64,000 nt of DNA, taken from NCBI GenBank assembly GCA_031216445.1, contig CM062199.1, positions 6,668,501 through 6,732,500 of the forward strand, written 5' to 3'. Under the pieces are notes generated by a model that did not search any database, was not told where the DNA came from, and was given only the letters and a program-made list of their open reading frames with translations. A program made the position numbers and the translations under genes. This document shows positions 1 through 9,364 of this stretch, piece by piece; the first letter of the stretch is position 1; every line of letters begins with the position of its first letter. The DNA comes from Lateolabrax maculatus. Lineage: Eukaryota > Chordata > Actinopteri > Acropomatiformes > Lateolabracidae.

Positions 1-202
1 GACAGTGGTACTCTATTAATACTAACAGTAGTAATTTCATGAATTCTATCACAGTTGTGCTATAATCCTTAGCCAGAGTCTGCATCCTTTGGTATTGAGT
101 TCATTTTCAGGACAATCTGCACAGTACTGAGAAAGGCCCTCCTACCCTTCCTGTTGCCTTATACCCAGGTTAAAGCCCCATGTCGCTCTGTTTCCTCAAC
201 AG
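1..202 (+). other. eif3e intron (3' part)
   Basis: Non-coding sequence before the first visible eif3e exon. I found no segment matching the preceding eIF3e exon here, so it must lie upstream of the window. Confidence 0.8.
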
Positions 203-305
203 CATGCTGGCAGACAAACTGAACATGTCGCCCGAGGAGGCTGAGAGATGGATCGTCAACCTCATCCGCAACGCCAGGCTGGATGCAAAGATAGACTCCA
301 AACTG
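203..305 (+). CDS. eif3e: eif3e third-last coding exon
   Basis: The acceptor is a pyrimidine-rich tract ending in AG at 201-202, and the donor is GTGAG at 306. The exon carries 1 nt of a split codon plus 34 codons, MLADKLNMSPEEAERW through DSKL. This is the C-terminal part of the PCI / winged-helix region of eIF3e, which packs into the eIF3 core. Confidence 0.97.
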
Positions 306-2137
306 GTGAGACTTTGTCTTCTTCCTCAATCAGTCAACTCAGTACTCAGCTAATGAACCAAAGCTTTTTAAACAGCCCTTTGCAGATTGTGGGTGGTGGT
401 GACAGTCATGGAGCCCTTTCAGATGCTCCTCCTGTTTGACTTCAGAAGGATAAAGAGGCATTATTTATATCCTGATTTTGTAATTGAAGGGTACACTGAA
501 AGGACATTGTAACCATAATATCTCACCCTTGTTAGGTCCCCTTACTGAGGCTCCATGTTGAACCTGCATGTTTTGGCATACACATCACAACAGTTCTCTG
601 TAATCAGTAAATCACAGCCCAGTCCTCCAGAATGACATAGAATTATCTAGATGTGCCTACAGTAGATGTGAATGGGACCCAAGCAGCCGCTGTTTGGTCT
701 TTGTGGGATGGTGTGTCTGCAAGACCAAATGTGATTGGCTAATCGGTTGTTATTGTGAATCTGTTGTCAATTTTTGTCCGTATTTCTAGGGCCATGTGGT
801 CATGGGGAACAACGCCATATCACCTTACCAGCAGGTGATTGAGAAGACCAAGAGCCTCTCGTTCCGCAGCCAAATGTTGACCATGAACATTGAGAAAAAG
901 CAGGCCCACAGCAACAAGACTGAGGTGAGTAACGCACAAACTGTACATATAAAATGCACACACACCACTCCCAGTTGGTCGCTGAAGGCAGCCGTCCCTC
1001 CCTTAACCGATCCGATTGCTAGAAGGTCAACATGAACTTAGGGCAGTTCAAAGCATCCCAAATGATCAGCCCAGAACAAGACTAAAGAATGTTGATGAAC
1101 AACCATCAACAAAAGCTCTCTTTACACGAAATAAGCCAGTAAGAGCAAGTTTAACAGAGCTAACGCTTTCATCCCTCCATTGCTCTTCAAAGGCCTAATG
1201 ACAAGGTAGATTCCAAACAACCATAAAACGATGCCTGAGCCCTGTGACTCAGCCCAGCAACGTAAATAAGGTGGACCCTCACACTGGCTTTTGGTGAACA
1301 TTACTCAAAGCCTGGAGTTCCCTGCACTTAGGACCTGTTGCAGATGTCTGGCTCAGGGTCCAGTCATCCCATTTAAGTGTGTTTTTGATGTTGACCTTGT
1401 GCGTTTTAGTGGTATGTAGACTGTTCAACCACTACAACTACACAGAGTGTCATAATCACGCACATACTCTGTGGGCTGTTGCTTCACACTACTCCCCACT
1501 CGCTGAAGACATGCAAGTGTGTCAAAGCAGATTGATGGGTTGGTCCCCTCGCTGAACACCTGACAGCACCAAGGCCACGGAGTTACAACAGACATGTTAA
1601 ATGTTCACTTTTTAACTGTGCAGCTCTTGAGTGGTTATCTTTTGATGTGCTCAATTACCCTCCTCCCTATTGTTTGAATATCTGTAGCAGGAGTGCAGCC
1701 ATAACCCTGTCCTGTTTAAAAAAAAAAAAAAAAAAAAGCAAAGGCCCCCCCCTCATTAAGGAGTTTTTGTAATTAGACAAAAGAGGCTGCAAACAACTCA
1801 CAGAGCACCATTACATCCTGCTGTCCTCAAGGCTACAAATCACTTACATATAGAGAACATTTACTGCCTACCATCTGGGCCGGCTGCTTAGGGTCCCTGT
1901 CAGCTCTCACAGCCACCCAGCACTTACCAGCAGAACACACACATTACACACTCCGACAAGGACAACGTCAGCACTTAACTGCTTGCACATGTATGTTACG
2001 TTTTCACATCTCCCACAATCGACAACAACATTTTGTTTTGTTCGGCCTCATTGATCTACAAATGGTCTAATTTTACGTTTCCTTCACGCTTTTTCTTCCA
2101 GACACCAAACTGGGCAGGTCAGGAATCAGGATTTTAG
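203..2137 (+). CDS. eif3e: eif3e 3' part (eukaryotic translation initiation factor 3 subunit E), join 203-305, 790-924, 2102-2137
   Basis: The C-terminal end of eIF3e (Int6), a PCI-domain subunit of the cytoplasmic eIF3 complex that recruits mRNA to the 40S ribosome. Three exons read in one frame across GT-AG introns. The 103-nt exon starts with the last base of a split Asn codon and encodes a segment beginning MLADKLNMSPEEAERW, then 45 codons beginning GHVVMGNNAISPYQQV, then the ending TPNWAGQESGF and a TAG stop. These match the end of vertebrate EIF3E almost residue for residue; the last dozen or so residues are the most divergent part, as is usual in this family. The 5' part of the gene lies outside the window. 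A duplicate paralog (eif3ea or eif3eb) cannot be distinguished here. The gene precedes rspo2 on the same strand, as in human. Confidence 0.97.
306..789 (+). other. eif3e intron
   Basis: A GT-AG intron of 484 bp. I see no other feature in it. Confidence 0.9.
790..924 (+). CDS. eif3e: eif3e second-last coding exon
   Basis: The acceptor is TTTCTAG at 783-789 and the donor is GTGAGT at 925. The 135 nt give 45 whole codons from GHVVMGNN to the ending AHSNKTE. This is the end of the PCI domain and the start of the C-terminal helix. The segment IEKTKSLSFRSQML is essentially invariant in vertebrate eIF3e. Confidence 0.97.
925..2101 (+). other. eif3e last intron
   Basis: A GT-AG intron of 1177 bp. 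It contains an A20 run at 1718-1737 and is otherwise unremarkable. Confidence 0.9.
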
Positions 2138-2270
2138 AGACACAGTGAAGATGGATCCATCCTACTCATTGCGTTACATCTTTTTTCCACACTTGTCCCT
2201 CAAGGAGCACAGTGCTGTTTTGTACTTCAAGTCATCACCAATTCAATAAAAGTGACCAACAAAACCATTT
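2102..2270 (+). CDS. eif3e: eif3e last exon: 11 codons, TAG stop (2135-2137) and short 3'UTR
   Basis: The acceptor lies in a strong pyrimidine tract ending CAG at 2099-2101. Coding ends TPNWAGQESGF then TAG at 2135-2137. The 3'UTR is only about 130 nt: an AATAAA signal sits at 2245-2250, so cleavage is expected near 2265-2275. The exon end given here is therefore an estimate. The tail corresponds to the PNWATQDSGF-type ending of mammalian eIF3e. Confidence 0.9.
2245..2250 (+). terminator. eif3e: eif3e poly(A) signal AATAAA
   Basis: A canonical AATAAA hexamer 108 nt after the eif3e stop codon, followed by a T-rich stretch (about 2268-2292) that would fit a downstream element. No other canonical hexamer lies closer to the stop. 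Confidence 0.8.
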
Positions 2271-4684
2271 TCACCCATGATTGTCTTATTTCTGGACATT
2301 ACAGAGAGCAGTTGAGGTTTGAGTGGTCAGACTTTTTTGTATCAGTAATACTTGATGAAGTTTTAATGTGCGCATTGAGTCACCGAGTGGGACAGTTAAG
2401 ACTGCTGCGTGTGATGCGGCTCATGTGTGCGTAGTAATGATGAATGGCTGTTTAGTCTGTTGGTTTTATGGCGTTATAGTGGTTCGCTTCACCGTGGCAG
2501 GCAGTCTCGCTGAGTGGGACGTCGGTTGAAGGGGGCAAACAGAGGTGATGTACAGTTAACCAGTGGTCACACTCTCTGCCAGTCATCCTGCCCATCTGAG
2601 GACATGAGGGAGTCATAAAGAACCATTAGCCAGACGGACACAATCTTTTTAATGTCCCACCCCACCCCCGCTTTCTCTGCTTTCGACCTTCTCATAACTC
2701 AGTCCTCTGACTCTCCGTCTCTCCCTCTTTATCACAATTGCTCACAAACAGGCTTTCATTCCTTCCAATGCCTTTTAATTTTCTTCTTACATGTAATTTA
2801 ACTACTTTACAAGGGTTTTATGTAAAAATGCACCTGCTTTATTAGCTAAATCAAAAGTCTGGGAAGTGCACAGAGTGGCTCATCACCTGTATGTTCACTT
2901 AAACCACATGAAGTGATGTGACTACGAACAGACTCTCACAGAAGTGTGACATTGTTTTCTTCAAAGAAGAAACCAGACAATTACAGGAGTTAAATGTGTT
3001 TTCTCTGTATACTTTTGAGATAGGCCTGAAGAGTTTCCAGCCCTTAAACTAAACCAACCAACTACAATTGGAAATCATTACATGGTGACGATAGAAAAAT
3101 GTACAAAGAAGCTTCACTGCGTGGCTTCATGTCAAAACTGTTTCACATGCAGGTGAAGTTCTGCACCTAGTCAGGATCCAGGGACAGAGCATGAAGCTCC
3201 CGTCGTTCAGCGCTGCTCTGTTTTTGTTTCCATTTGTTTTGTTTTCACCTATAAATAAGTCAGACCTGGCTGCCAACCGCAGCGCTTCAAGGTGGTAACT
3301 GCAACGTGTCTGAATGGTGGAGCTCACTAAATGTGTGTTCGGGAATAAAACATGTATTTAAGAAGATGAAATCTGATCTAGGTATTGAATTAAATCCACT
3401 GAAAACTTGGTTTCAGATCTTACATTTTTCTGTAACATTACTCCAAACTGCAGTAAATAAACATTCCCAAGGTATTGTTTATTTATTAGTTTAAAAATCA
3501 GGAATAGCAGAGCATGAATAAACAATTTATGTGGAGTGCCGTCCTCTTGCACCTGTATACAAACTGGAATGGACCGCATTATCTTATAATAGTCTTTACA
3601 GTCAAAAACACTTCTTCTCTCGCTTGGTTTGATCAAAAACCTGCAACAATTGATTTCAAATATTGCTAAATCCTCACTTGTGACATCACCTTTTTCCAAC
3701 AAAACCCAGCATACTTCAAACCAGTGAGAAGAACACAGATAAATACAGAAGTCTCTCAAATGAAACACCTAAACCTAAAAGTAAACTGTGGGACCACATG
3801 GCTTATAGGAGGAGCTGACTGAGACCAAATGTTTTCGGGGCCTTTAAAGGAGCGTTCACCTTTACATGCAATACACAGTCTCATATATTTTGGAGAACAT
3901 TAAGGACGTTTTGACACTTTTCTTTTAGCTTTGAAACTTCAGTCTCTTGTAGGTACTGTTTGAAAAAAACCTTTTCCAGCCACCTTTCAAACCTACAGGG
4001 GTTGAGAGTTTCAAGTTCAAAAGATAGATGTGTTATGATTGATTATAAGATTTATGGTTGAGGTTCTCGATCTTGAATACAGCGGTTGAAGAAACAACCT
4101 GCCTGAACATCTATCTAATAACCTTTGGAGCTTTTATAACATGATCTTCCAGTTGTCTTGGAATTGTCGATGTTTAAATTTCCGTTTATTATTTCAATTC
4201 ATTTTTTTCAATTCGAGCTCCAGAACAGCTCATGGCTGCACCTTGACGGGACATAGTTTTGTCAACTACATTTATGGTGACTACAAAATTGTATTTGTAC
4301 ATGTGGACTGTAATGTTTCAGGTTTGTTTGGGAATGTCATGTCAGATTATTTCTGGACATTGAAGTTTCCAGCTGCAAACATGGAAAGCTGCTAAGTATA
4401 ACTTGAACTTTCTCAGCTTGCCTCGCTCTGATTCTCTGACATTTTCGAGATTGTGACTTAGATGACCACTGTGGCCTGGAACCTTTTTTCTTTTTCTTTC
4501 TTTTCTTCGTGTACCTAGCAAACCGTGACGGCAACCCACGCCGAAGACCGTCCAGTCTGGGTCTCTGATGAACAGAGTGTATAGCAGCTCCCCTCATTGC
4601 TGTTATGGCACTGAGGGCGCAGAGCCAGACCATCCGAATGCTGACGTCACCTCCACTTATGTGCACTGCAACGAGTAGGAGGAA

Positions 4685-4700
4685 GGGAGGGAGGGGAGGG
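4685..4700 (+). other. G-quadruplex motif in intergenic purine tract
   Basis: Four G-runs of at least three, separated by single A residues, within a longer GA-rich stretch (about 4677-4726). This is a textbook intramolecular G4 pattern on the + strand. It lies about 1.8 kb before the predicted rspo2 transcription start. Confidence 0.6.
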
Positions 4701-6371
4701 AAAGGAGAGGAGGGATGGGGAGAGTAAAGTGATTGGTTTACCGGCCCCCTTCTCCATGACACATCATGAAAATAAAAGTGCCGGAGGCCTAAATTATCAC
4801 ATTCACCTTAACCGTGCACTCTCAGATGTTGTTCTAGAGAGGAATCCAAACCAACAGCACCGCCTGCGGCTAACAGCCCTCCTGACCACAATGTCTGTCA
4901 CTGCTCCCTGGATAAATAAATAAACAAAGTCAGGACAAAGGTCACTATAGGTTTTGGCAGGGAAACAACCATGATTCCTCCCTTTTCTTTTTTTTTTTTT
5001 TTCAACATATTGTTAGAGGTTTTCCCCCCACATATTTTTTTCAATCAGCTCCAGTGACGAAATGGAAACTTGCACTTTTGTGTGTGTTTGAGTGAGTGTA
5101 TGTTTGACTGCCTGAGGGTAGAAATCTCTTTTTTTTTCACTGGTTTCTCTGGTGTTTAAAGTGTAAAACCAGCGTGGAAATGAAATGTTGTAATGTTAAC
5201 ATGGGAGGTCTGTGTGATCTCTGTGACTTAACCAGACTGAAGGTAAAAACAGGTTGATTTTTCTTATCATTTCTACACTGGAAAACTTCTGCATCTTTTT
5301 TTATCAGTGCACATTAACATTCTATATATATTTTTTGTCTTATGAAAGGATGAGTAGTTTCCTTCACTTTCACACTAGTCTGACTGATGCAGAGTTCCTG
5401 ACATGGACGGACATAGCTCTCGCACGAAAATAATTTCCTGAAATAAATAAAAGATTAAGTGCCACACCTAGTGGCTGAAGGGGGTAGAGCATTCACAACG
5501 TGTGCTCCAGTCAGGATGAGGAGCAGCTGCTGACAGTGACCAAATGAAACCAAAGAGAAGCTTTCAGTGATGGTCCAGTGTGTGTGTTTTTTTTTTTTTT
5601 TTGTTTTTTTTAAGTTGTTCACATATATACATCTGCCCACTGGAGCCTCCATCACTAACCTTCGCACCGCTGCAGATGTGTGTGTGCGCTGATGAGGTCG
5701 CACGGGTCAGTGTGGAAGGCCCCGGCCTGGAAAAGCCCTGGATGTAGTGAATTATTTATTCGTGTTCCACAATTACAGCCTCCCCAACGATTATCATTCA
5801 TTTCAGAGGAGGAGGAGGAGGAAGGGTGAGGGGGGGGGAGTCCGGAGTGCGCAGTAAAAGAGGCGTGACGGGATGGTTGACTTGCGGGCCCACCTCATCA
5901 GGCACATTATGCAGATAATTGCTTTTCTTTTCTTTTTTTTCTTTTTTTGGTCAACCTCAATTCAGCAGGGCCATCGTCAGCGGAAGAAAAGCTGAACCGA
6001 GATAGTTAGACTGACTAGACTGGGAGTTTTTATTTTTTAATTTTTATATATATATATATATATATATCTCCAGCTGAGAGGGGGTCACTAAACTTTAATA
6101 TAAAAACCTACCAGAAGACAGACACGAGGAGAAAAAGTCGTGTGACTGCGTGATGAGGGGCTGGGATCCTCATTGGAATATTAAAGGAATATTCTCAGAT
6201 GTCTAAATATGATACAGGAGAGTCACTGTTGTCCGCAGACGATCTGCAATCCCAAGTATCCCCTGAAAAAAAAAAAAAAACTTTTCCCCCTGAAGGATGG
6301 TTCCAGCTCTTTACGCTCACTAGGACCCAGAAGCGACCTCGTACCAGCCGGTGTGGGTGAGTCCGCGCGCT

Positions 6372-6424
6372 GGGGGGGGGGGGTGAGGGTGGGGTGGGGG
6401 GGAGCTGAGGTGGGGGGGGGTGGG
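6372..6424 (+). other. G-rich tract (G4-prone) just upstream of the rspo2 promoter
   Basis: A G12 run (6372-6383) is followed by several G4-G9 runs separated by short T/A spacers. The tract satisfies the G-quadruplex pattern several times over and sits about 90-140 bp before the TATA-like box. Confidence 0.6.
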
Positions 6425-6490
6425 AGAGACCACACTAAATGTCATCTTCAACATCTTGAATAAGGAGAAGCACAAAAGTGGAGCTCTCCA

Positions 6491-6520
6491 CACGTGACAG
6501 CGGCACGGCGCTATATGAGG
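6491..6520 (+). promoter_or_regulatory. rspo2: candidate rspo2 core promoter: E-box and TATA-like element
   Basis: CACGTG (6491-6496) is followed by CTATATGAGG (6511-6520), a TATA-like box in GC-rich sequence. If used, transcription would begin near 6540, giving a first exon of about 460 nt ending at the 7001 donor. This is inferred from position and sequence only; no transcript evidence is available, and a dispersed CpG-type start is equally possible. Confidence 0.35.
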
Positions 6521-6596
6521 AAAAAGGCAGCAAGCATCAGGACCAGTCGGGAGTCAGTCACCGCTCAGTCTCCGCAGCGCGCAAAACGCAGACTCA

Positions 6597-6656
6597 CTCA
6601 CTCTCTCCCTCTCTCTCTCTCTCTCTGTCACTCTCTCCCTCTCCCTCTCTCTCTCA
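6597..6656 (+). repeat. CT-rich microsatellite in the rspo2 leader
   Basis: An almost pure (CT)n/(CCCT)n stretch interrupted by a few A/G bases. Such tracts are common near teleost transcription starts and can act as GAGA-type or initiator-like elements. Confidence 0.75.
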
Positions 6657-6825
6657 CTCACCGGCTCTCGTTTTCCGCTTTAAAGAAGAGCAACACATGT
6701 GAGTTTGTTTTCCGCTGCGCCTCAACACTCGGCACGGGGCGAGCCGGAGCGAGGGAACCCAGGTGAACGGGATCTAAGCTTTCACAGAGAGGAGGGAAGG
6801 AAATCCCCCTCCGTCACCGCGACCA

Positions 6826-6873
6826 CCTTTTTTTTTTTTCTTCTTCTTCTTTTTTTTTTTTTTTCCTCCTCCC
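6826..6873 (+). repeat. 48-nt polypyrimidine tract
   Basis: Uninterrupted C/T with T-runs and (TTC)n units, followed by CAGG at 6873-6876. Because a polypyrimidine tract followed by CAG is also a splice-acceptor signature, an alternative first exon upstream spliced to 6876 cannot be excluded. Confidence 0.6.
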
Positions 6874-6917
6874 AGGACCTTCTGGAGACACACACAAGTT
6901 TCTCACACAAAGAAGGG

Positions 6918-6962
6918 ATGCTGCATGTTCCCGAGCCGCACTTGCACTCAGAGGGAACCTAA
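6918..6962 (+). other. upstream ORF 1 in rspo2 leader (15 codons with stop)
   Basis: An ATG at 6918 with a purine (G) at -3 reads 14 codons to TAA at 6960-6962, wholly inside predicted exon 1. Such short uORFs usually act by lowering initiation at the main start rather than through their peptide. Confidence 0.4.
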
Positions 6963-7001
6963 AAGTGGACCGGAGCGGGATTACACTTCATCCGATGCAA
7001 G

Positions 7002-7275
7002 GTACACACCAGCACGTTATATCACCGAGCGTCCCGGCGACTATTACGCACGGTTGCGCTTGTGTTTTTGGAAGGGGCGGTTGAGCAGTACGCATTGCCT
7101 TTTGCGTCTGTGACTGTTCCGACACATTAACACACAGAAGAGTTATTAATTTATTTATTTTGTTGTTTTAATCCCACTTCTTATCACCCCCCCCCCCCTA
7201 CGCATCATTGTTTAGGAAGGTGTTGATTTCATTACGCTGTTATCACAGTAACCTCCTTTGTCATTCTCCCCGCAG
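7002..7275 (+). other. rspo2: predicted rspo2 intron 1
   Basis: A 274-bp GT-AG interval in the 5'UTR. It contains a C-run near 7188-7198 and an AT-rich section. The donor and acceptor are good by eye, but splicing is inferred from the known RSPO2 gene layout. Confidence 0.45.
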
Positions 7276-7591
7276 CGCACCAAGACGGACACTTTCAGTG
7301 ACTGGAGGATCAGCGCGCTTCATAAAATGATCCCGATCGGCGACGTGATAACATGTCGCATCTCGTCTGATGTTTGACACATTTGAGGATCAACTAAAGA
7401 AACTGGAGGAGGACATTACAAAGTCAGAGAATTCACCCCGAGCCCCGCTGGCACCTTTTTACTGGAGTCCGAACAACAGATCGCCGTCCAGATGCAGTTT
7501 CGACTCTTCTCATTTGCCCTGATCGTATTGAACTGTATGGAGTACAGCAACTGTCAGGCGCCGTCGCACCGCTGGAGGAGAAACAAAAGAG
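7276..7591 (+). CDS. rspo2: rspo2 exon 2: 5'UTR and first coding exon (coding 7492-7591)
   Basis: Coding runs from ATG at 7492 to the first base of a split Ala codon at 7591, with donor GTAACA at 7592. It encodes the signal peptide and the basic RWRRNKR stretch. The start is chosen because MQFRLFSFAL is the conserved RSPO2 N-terminus. Relative to human there is a two-residue-longer segment after the predicted signal cleavage (QAPSHRW). The left boundary assumes the acceptor at 7274-7275. Confidence 0.9.
7327..7377 (+). other. upstream ORF 2 in rspo2 leader (17 codons with stop)
   Basis: An ATG preceded by AAA (A at -3, a favourable context) reads 16 codons to TGA at 7375-7377, in the predicted exon 2 leader 115 nt before the rspo2 start. 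Confidence 0.4.
7370..7522 (+). other. upstream ORF 3, overlapping the rspo2 start codon (51 codons with stop)
   Basis: An ATG at 7370 opens a frame of 50 codons that runs past the rspo2 ATG (7492) in a different frame and stops with TGA at 7520-7522, 31 nt inside the rspo2 coding sequence. Ribosomes starting here cannot simply reinitiate at the main ATG. The contexts of this ATG and of the rspo2 ATG are both weak (C at -3). Confidence 0.45.
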
Positions 7592-9319
7592 GTAACACGG
7601 GGCTGTAGCCTACAGGTCTTAGAGCAGCATCCAGGCAGTGACTTTAACAGATGGCTAAAGAGTTCGTGTGGGTCACGGGAGGCAGCGGCCCGAAACCAAA
7701 GGTGGCTCACACATTCTGTTTGAATCCGTCTCCTTCTCACTGGTGCGCATACTTTATCTGTAGGTTCCCATAGAGCTCAGAGCGCACAGGGCAGGCGGGA
7801 AGTCGGGACTGAAAATGACATCAAATATTGGTAACCACCTCTGTCTGATGCTTAAAACGCACAGGTGAGAGTTGGCGATCCCACACAGATTGTAATCCAG
7901 GAACATTTAAAAAAAAAAAAAAGAATTAAAAAAAATTCACGCTGCAAACAATGTGTAATCTCAGCCACAATTCAGTCTTCTGGCAGGATCTGATATAACT
8001 TATTAACCTCTTGAAAGGAGATTTTCAACATTATGTAACGATTTCAGAGCCGGTTGTTAATGCGTAAAATGTGCGCAAAATTGTTCCACGCGTGTGGCTG
8101 TCCGAAATTAACAGTGAAACATGTTGCGTCAGTGGATTGGCTGATCGTATTCAAACCACGCTGTCAGACGGGCCATTAACGCTACTTCCCGACGTTGTGG
8201 CCCAAACAAAGAGCTCCCTATATTATTTACATGTGAAACTGCTAAAAAGCTGCTTGTGCGGATCTGTCTATAGGGAGCTGGCGGCTTATAGGAGGGGAGG
8301 GGGTCGTATTGTGGGAGTTATTTCATGAATAGATACGGAATCCCCTTCCTCTGACTTATGAATTGCACATCTCCACTCCAGTCCCCTAAGCTGGTTTTAA
8401 TTGATCTCATAACCACTTTGAACAGTTGGTAGGAAACCCGCATAACAATCGCTCAGCGGAGGCGCAGGAGTTGAGGAGGGGATCAGCCCCTTTGTAAATA
8501 CTACTCTATACTCTGAATGAATGAGGAGACAGTGGGATTAGGAAAGTAGCCCCCGCGGAGCCCTCCTCAGACCTGTGACATAACACATCACCGAGACCCT
8601 CGGGGTGACCATGAGAGCAGACTTGGTCAGAATTGCGCACGGGAAACCATGTGGCGGACCTTTGGGCAGCATTAAAGAGTCCGCACAGTGTTGCAGTACA
8701 GTAGAAAAAGTCATTTAAAGTCAGGGGAGAGGGGGGTCTTGTAAATTGTAAGGCAATCACAGATTTAATCATATGCGCTGCGTGCCAGGGGGAACCTCCA
8801 CACTCTGCAAGCCCTCCACTGCCCATCTGCAAATAATCAGGCAATCACTGCGGGGCACTGGCACACACACGTTTTTCAGCTCCTCTGTGTTTTTCTTTCT
8901 CTGAGGACTGTGTGATCTTAGTATAAGGAGATAGAATGTAATTTTTCTCAGTATGATCAGTCTTTTTTTTTTTTTCTGGACCTGCTTAAATCTGCAGGTA
9001 TTTTGGATGGTCAAGCAGCAAATCCAGTCTTAACATTTTTCTGTTGGTGCCTCTTTATCTGTGTGTTGTGTGTGGGAAAGAGGGAGAGAGGGAGAGAGGG
9101 AGAGAGGGCGAGAGAAAGGAGAGAGGGGGTTGGTGGTGGGGTGGGCTAACCGGTGGGGATGAGATCAAGAGGTTAACTTACACATTTGACCTCAAGAACA
9201 GCTTTAGGCTGAGCACTATAAGCTACACATTGTTACCGCCAGCTCTCAGAACGGATGTTACACTTGTCAAACTAATCCCATGCAAATATGTACAGGTTTA
9301 CAATACAGTAATGCTGAAA

Positions 9320-9364
<45 letters not shown>

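Larger units (their letters stand above)
2271..6480. other. intergenic region between eif3e and rspo2 (about 4.2 kb)
   Basis: No supported gene. It contains a T15 run (4988-5002), a purine-rich tract with a G-quadruplex motif (4685-4700), a (GGA)n/G-rich tract (about 5807-5840), a (TA)n tract (6045-6067), an A15 run (6266-6280) and a second G-rich tract (6372-6424). GC content rises towards the predicted rspo2 promoter. It must hold the eif3e terminator and the proximal rspo2 regulatory region. Confidence 0.75.
6540..7001 (+). other. rspo2: predicted non-coding exon 1 of rspo2 (5'UTR)
   Basis: Vertebrate RSPO2 has a non-coding first exon. Here a donor (CAAG then GTACAC, intron starting 7002) and an acceptor (CCCCGCAG, ending 7275) bracket a 274-bp intron just before the coding exon. 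The 5' boundary is a guess from the TATA-like box. The exon contains a CT-rich tract (6597-6656) and a 48-nt pyrimidine-only tract (6826-6873). A 15-codon uORF runs 6918-6962. Confidence 0.45.

Noticed and set aside
3358..3768. 136-codon open frame on the - strand between eif3e and rspo2
   Set aside because: Not recognised as any family; AT-rich sequence with no promoter, splice or poly(A) context. Probably chance.
4337..4762. 141-codon open frame on the - strand
   Set aside because: It consists largely of Pro/Ser and Lys/Arg runs produced by purine/pyrimidine tracts.
5461..5530. tRNA-like or SINE-like sequence with GTGGCTGAAGGGGGTAGAGC
   Set aside because: It resembles a tRNA A-box region, but I could find no matching B box at the right distance and no cloverleaf.
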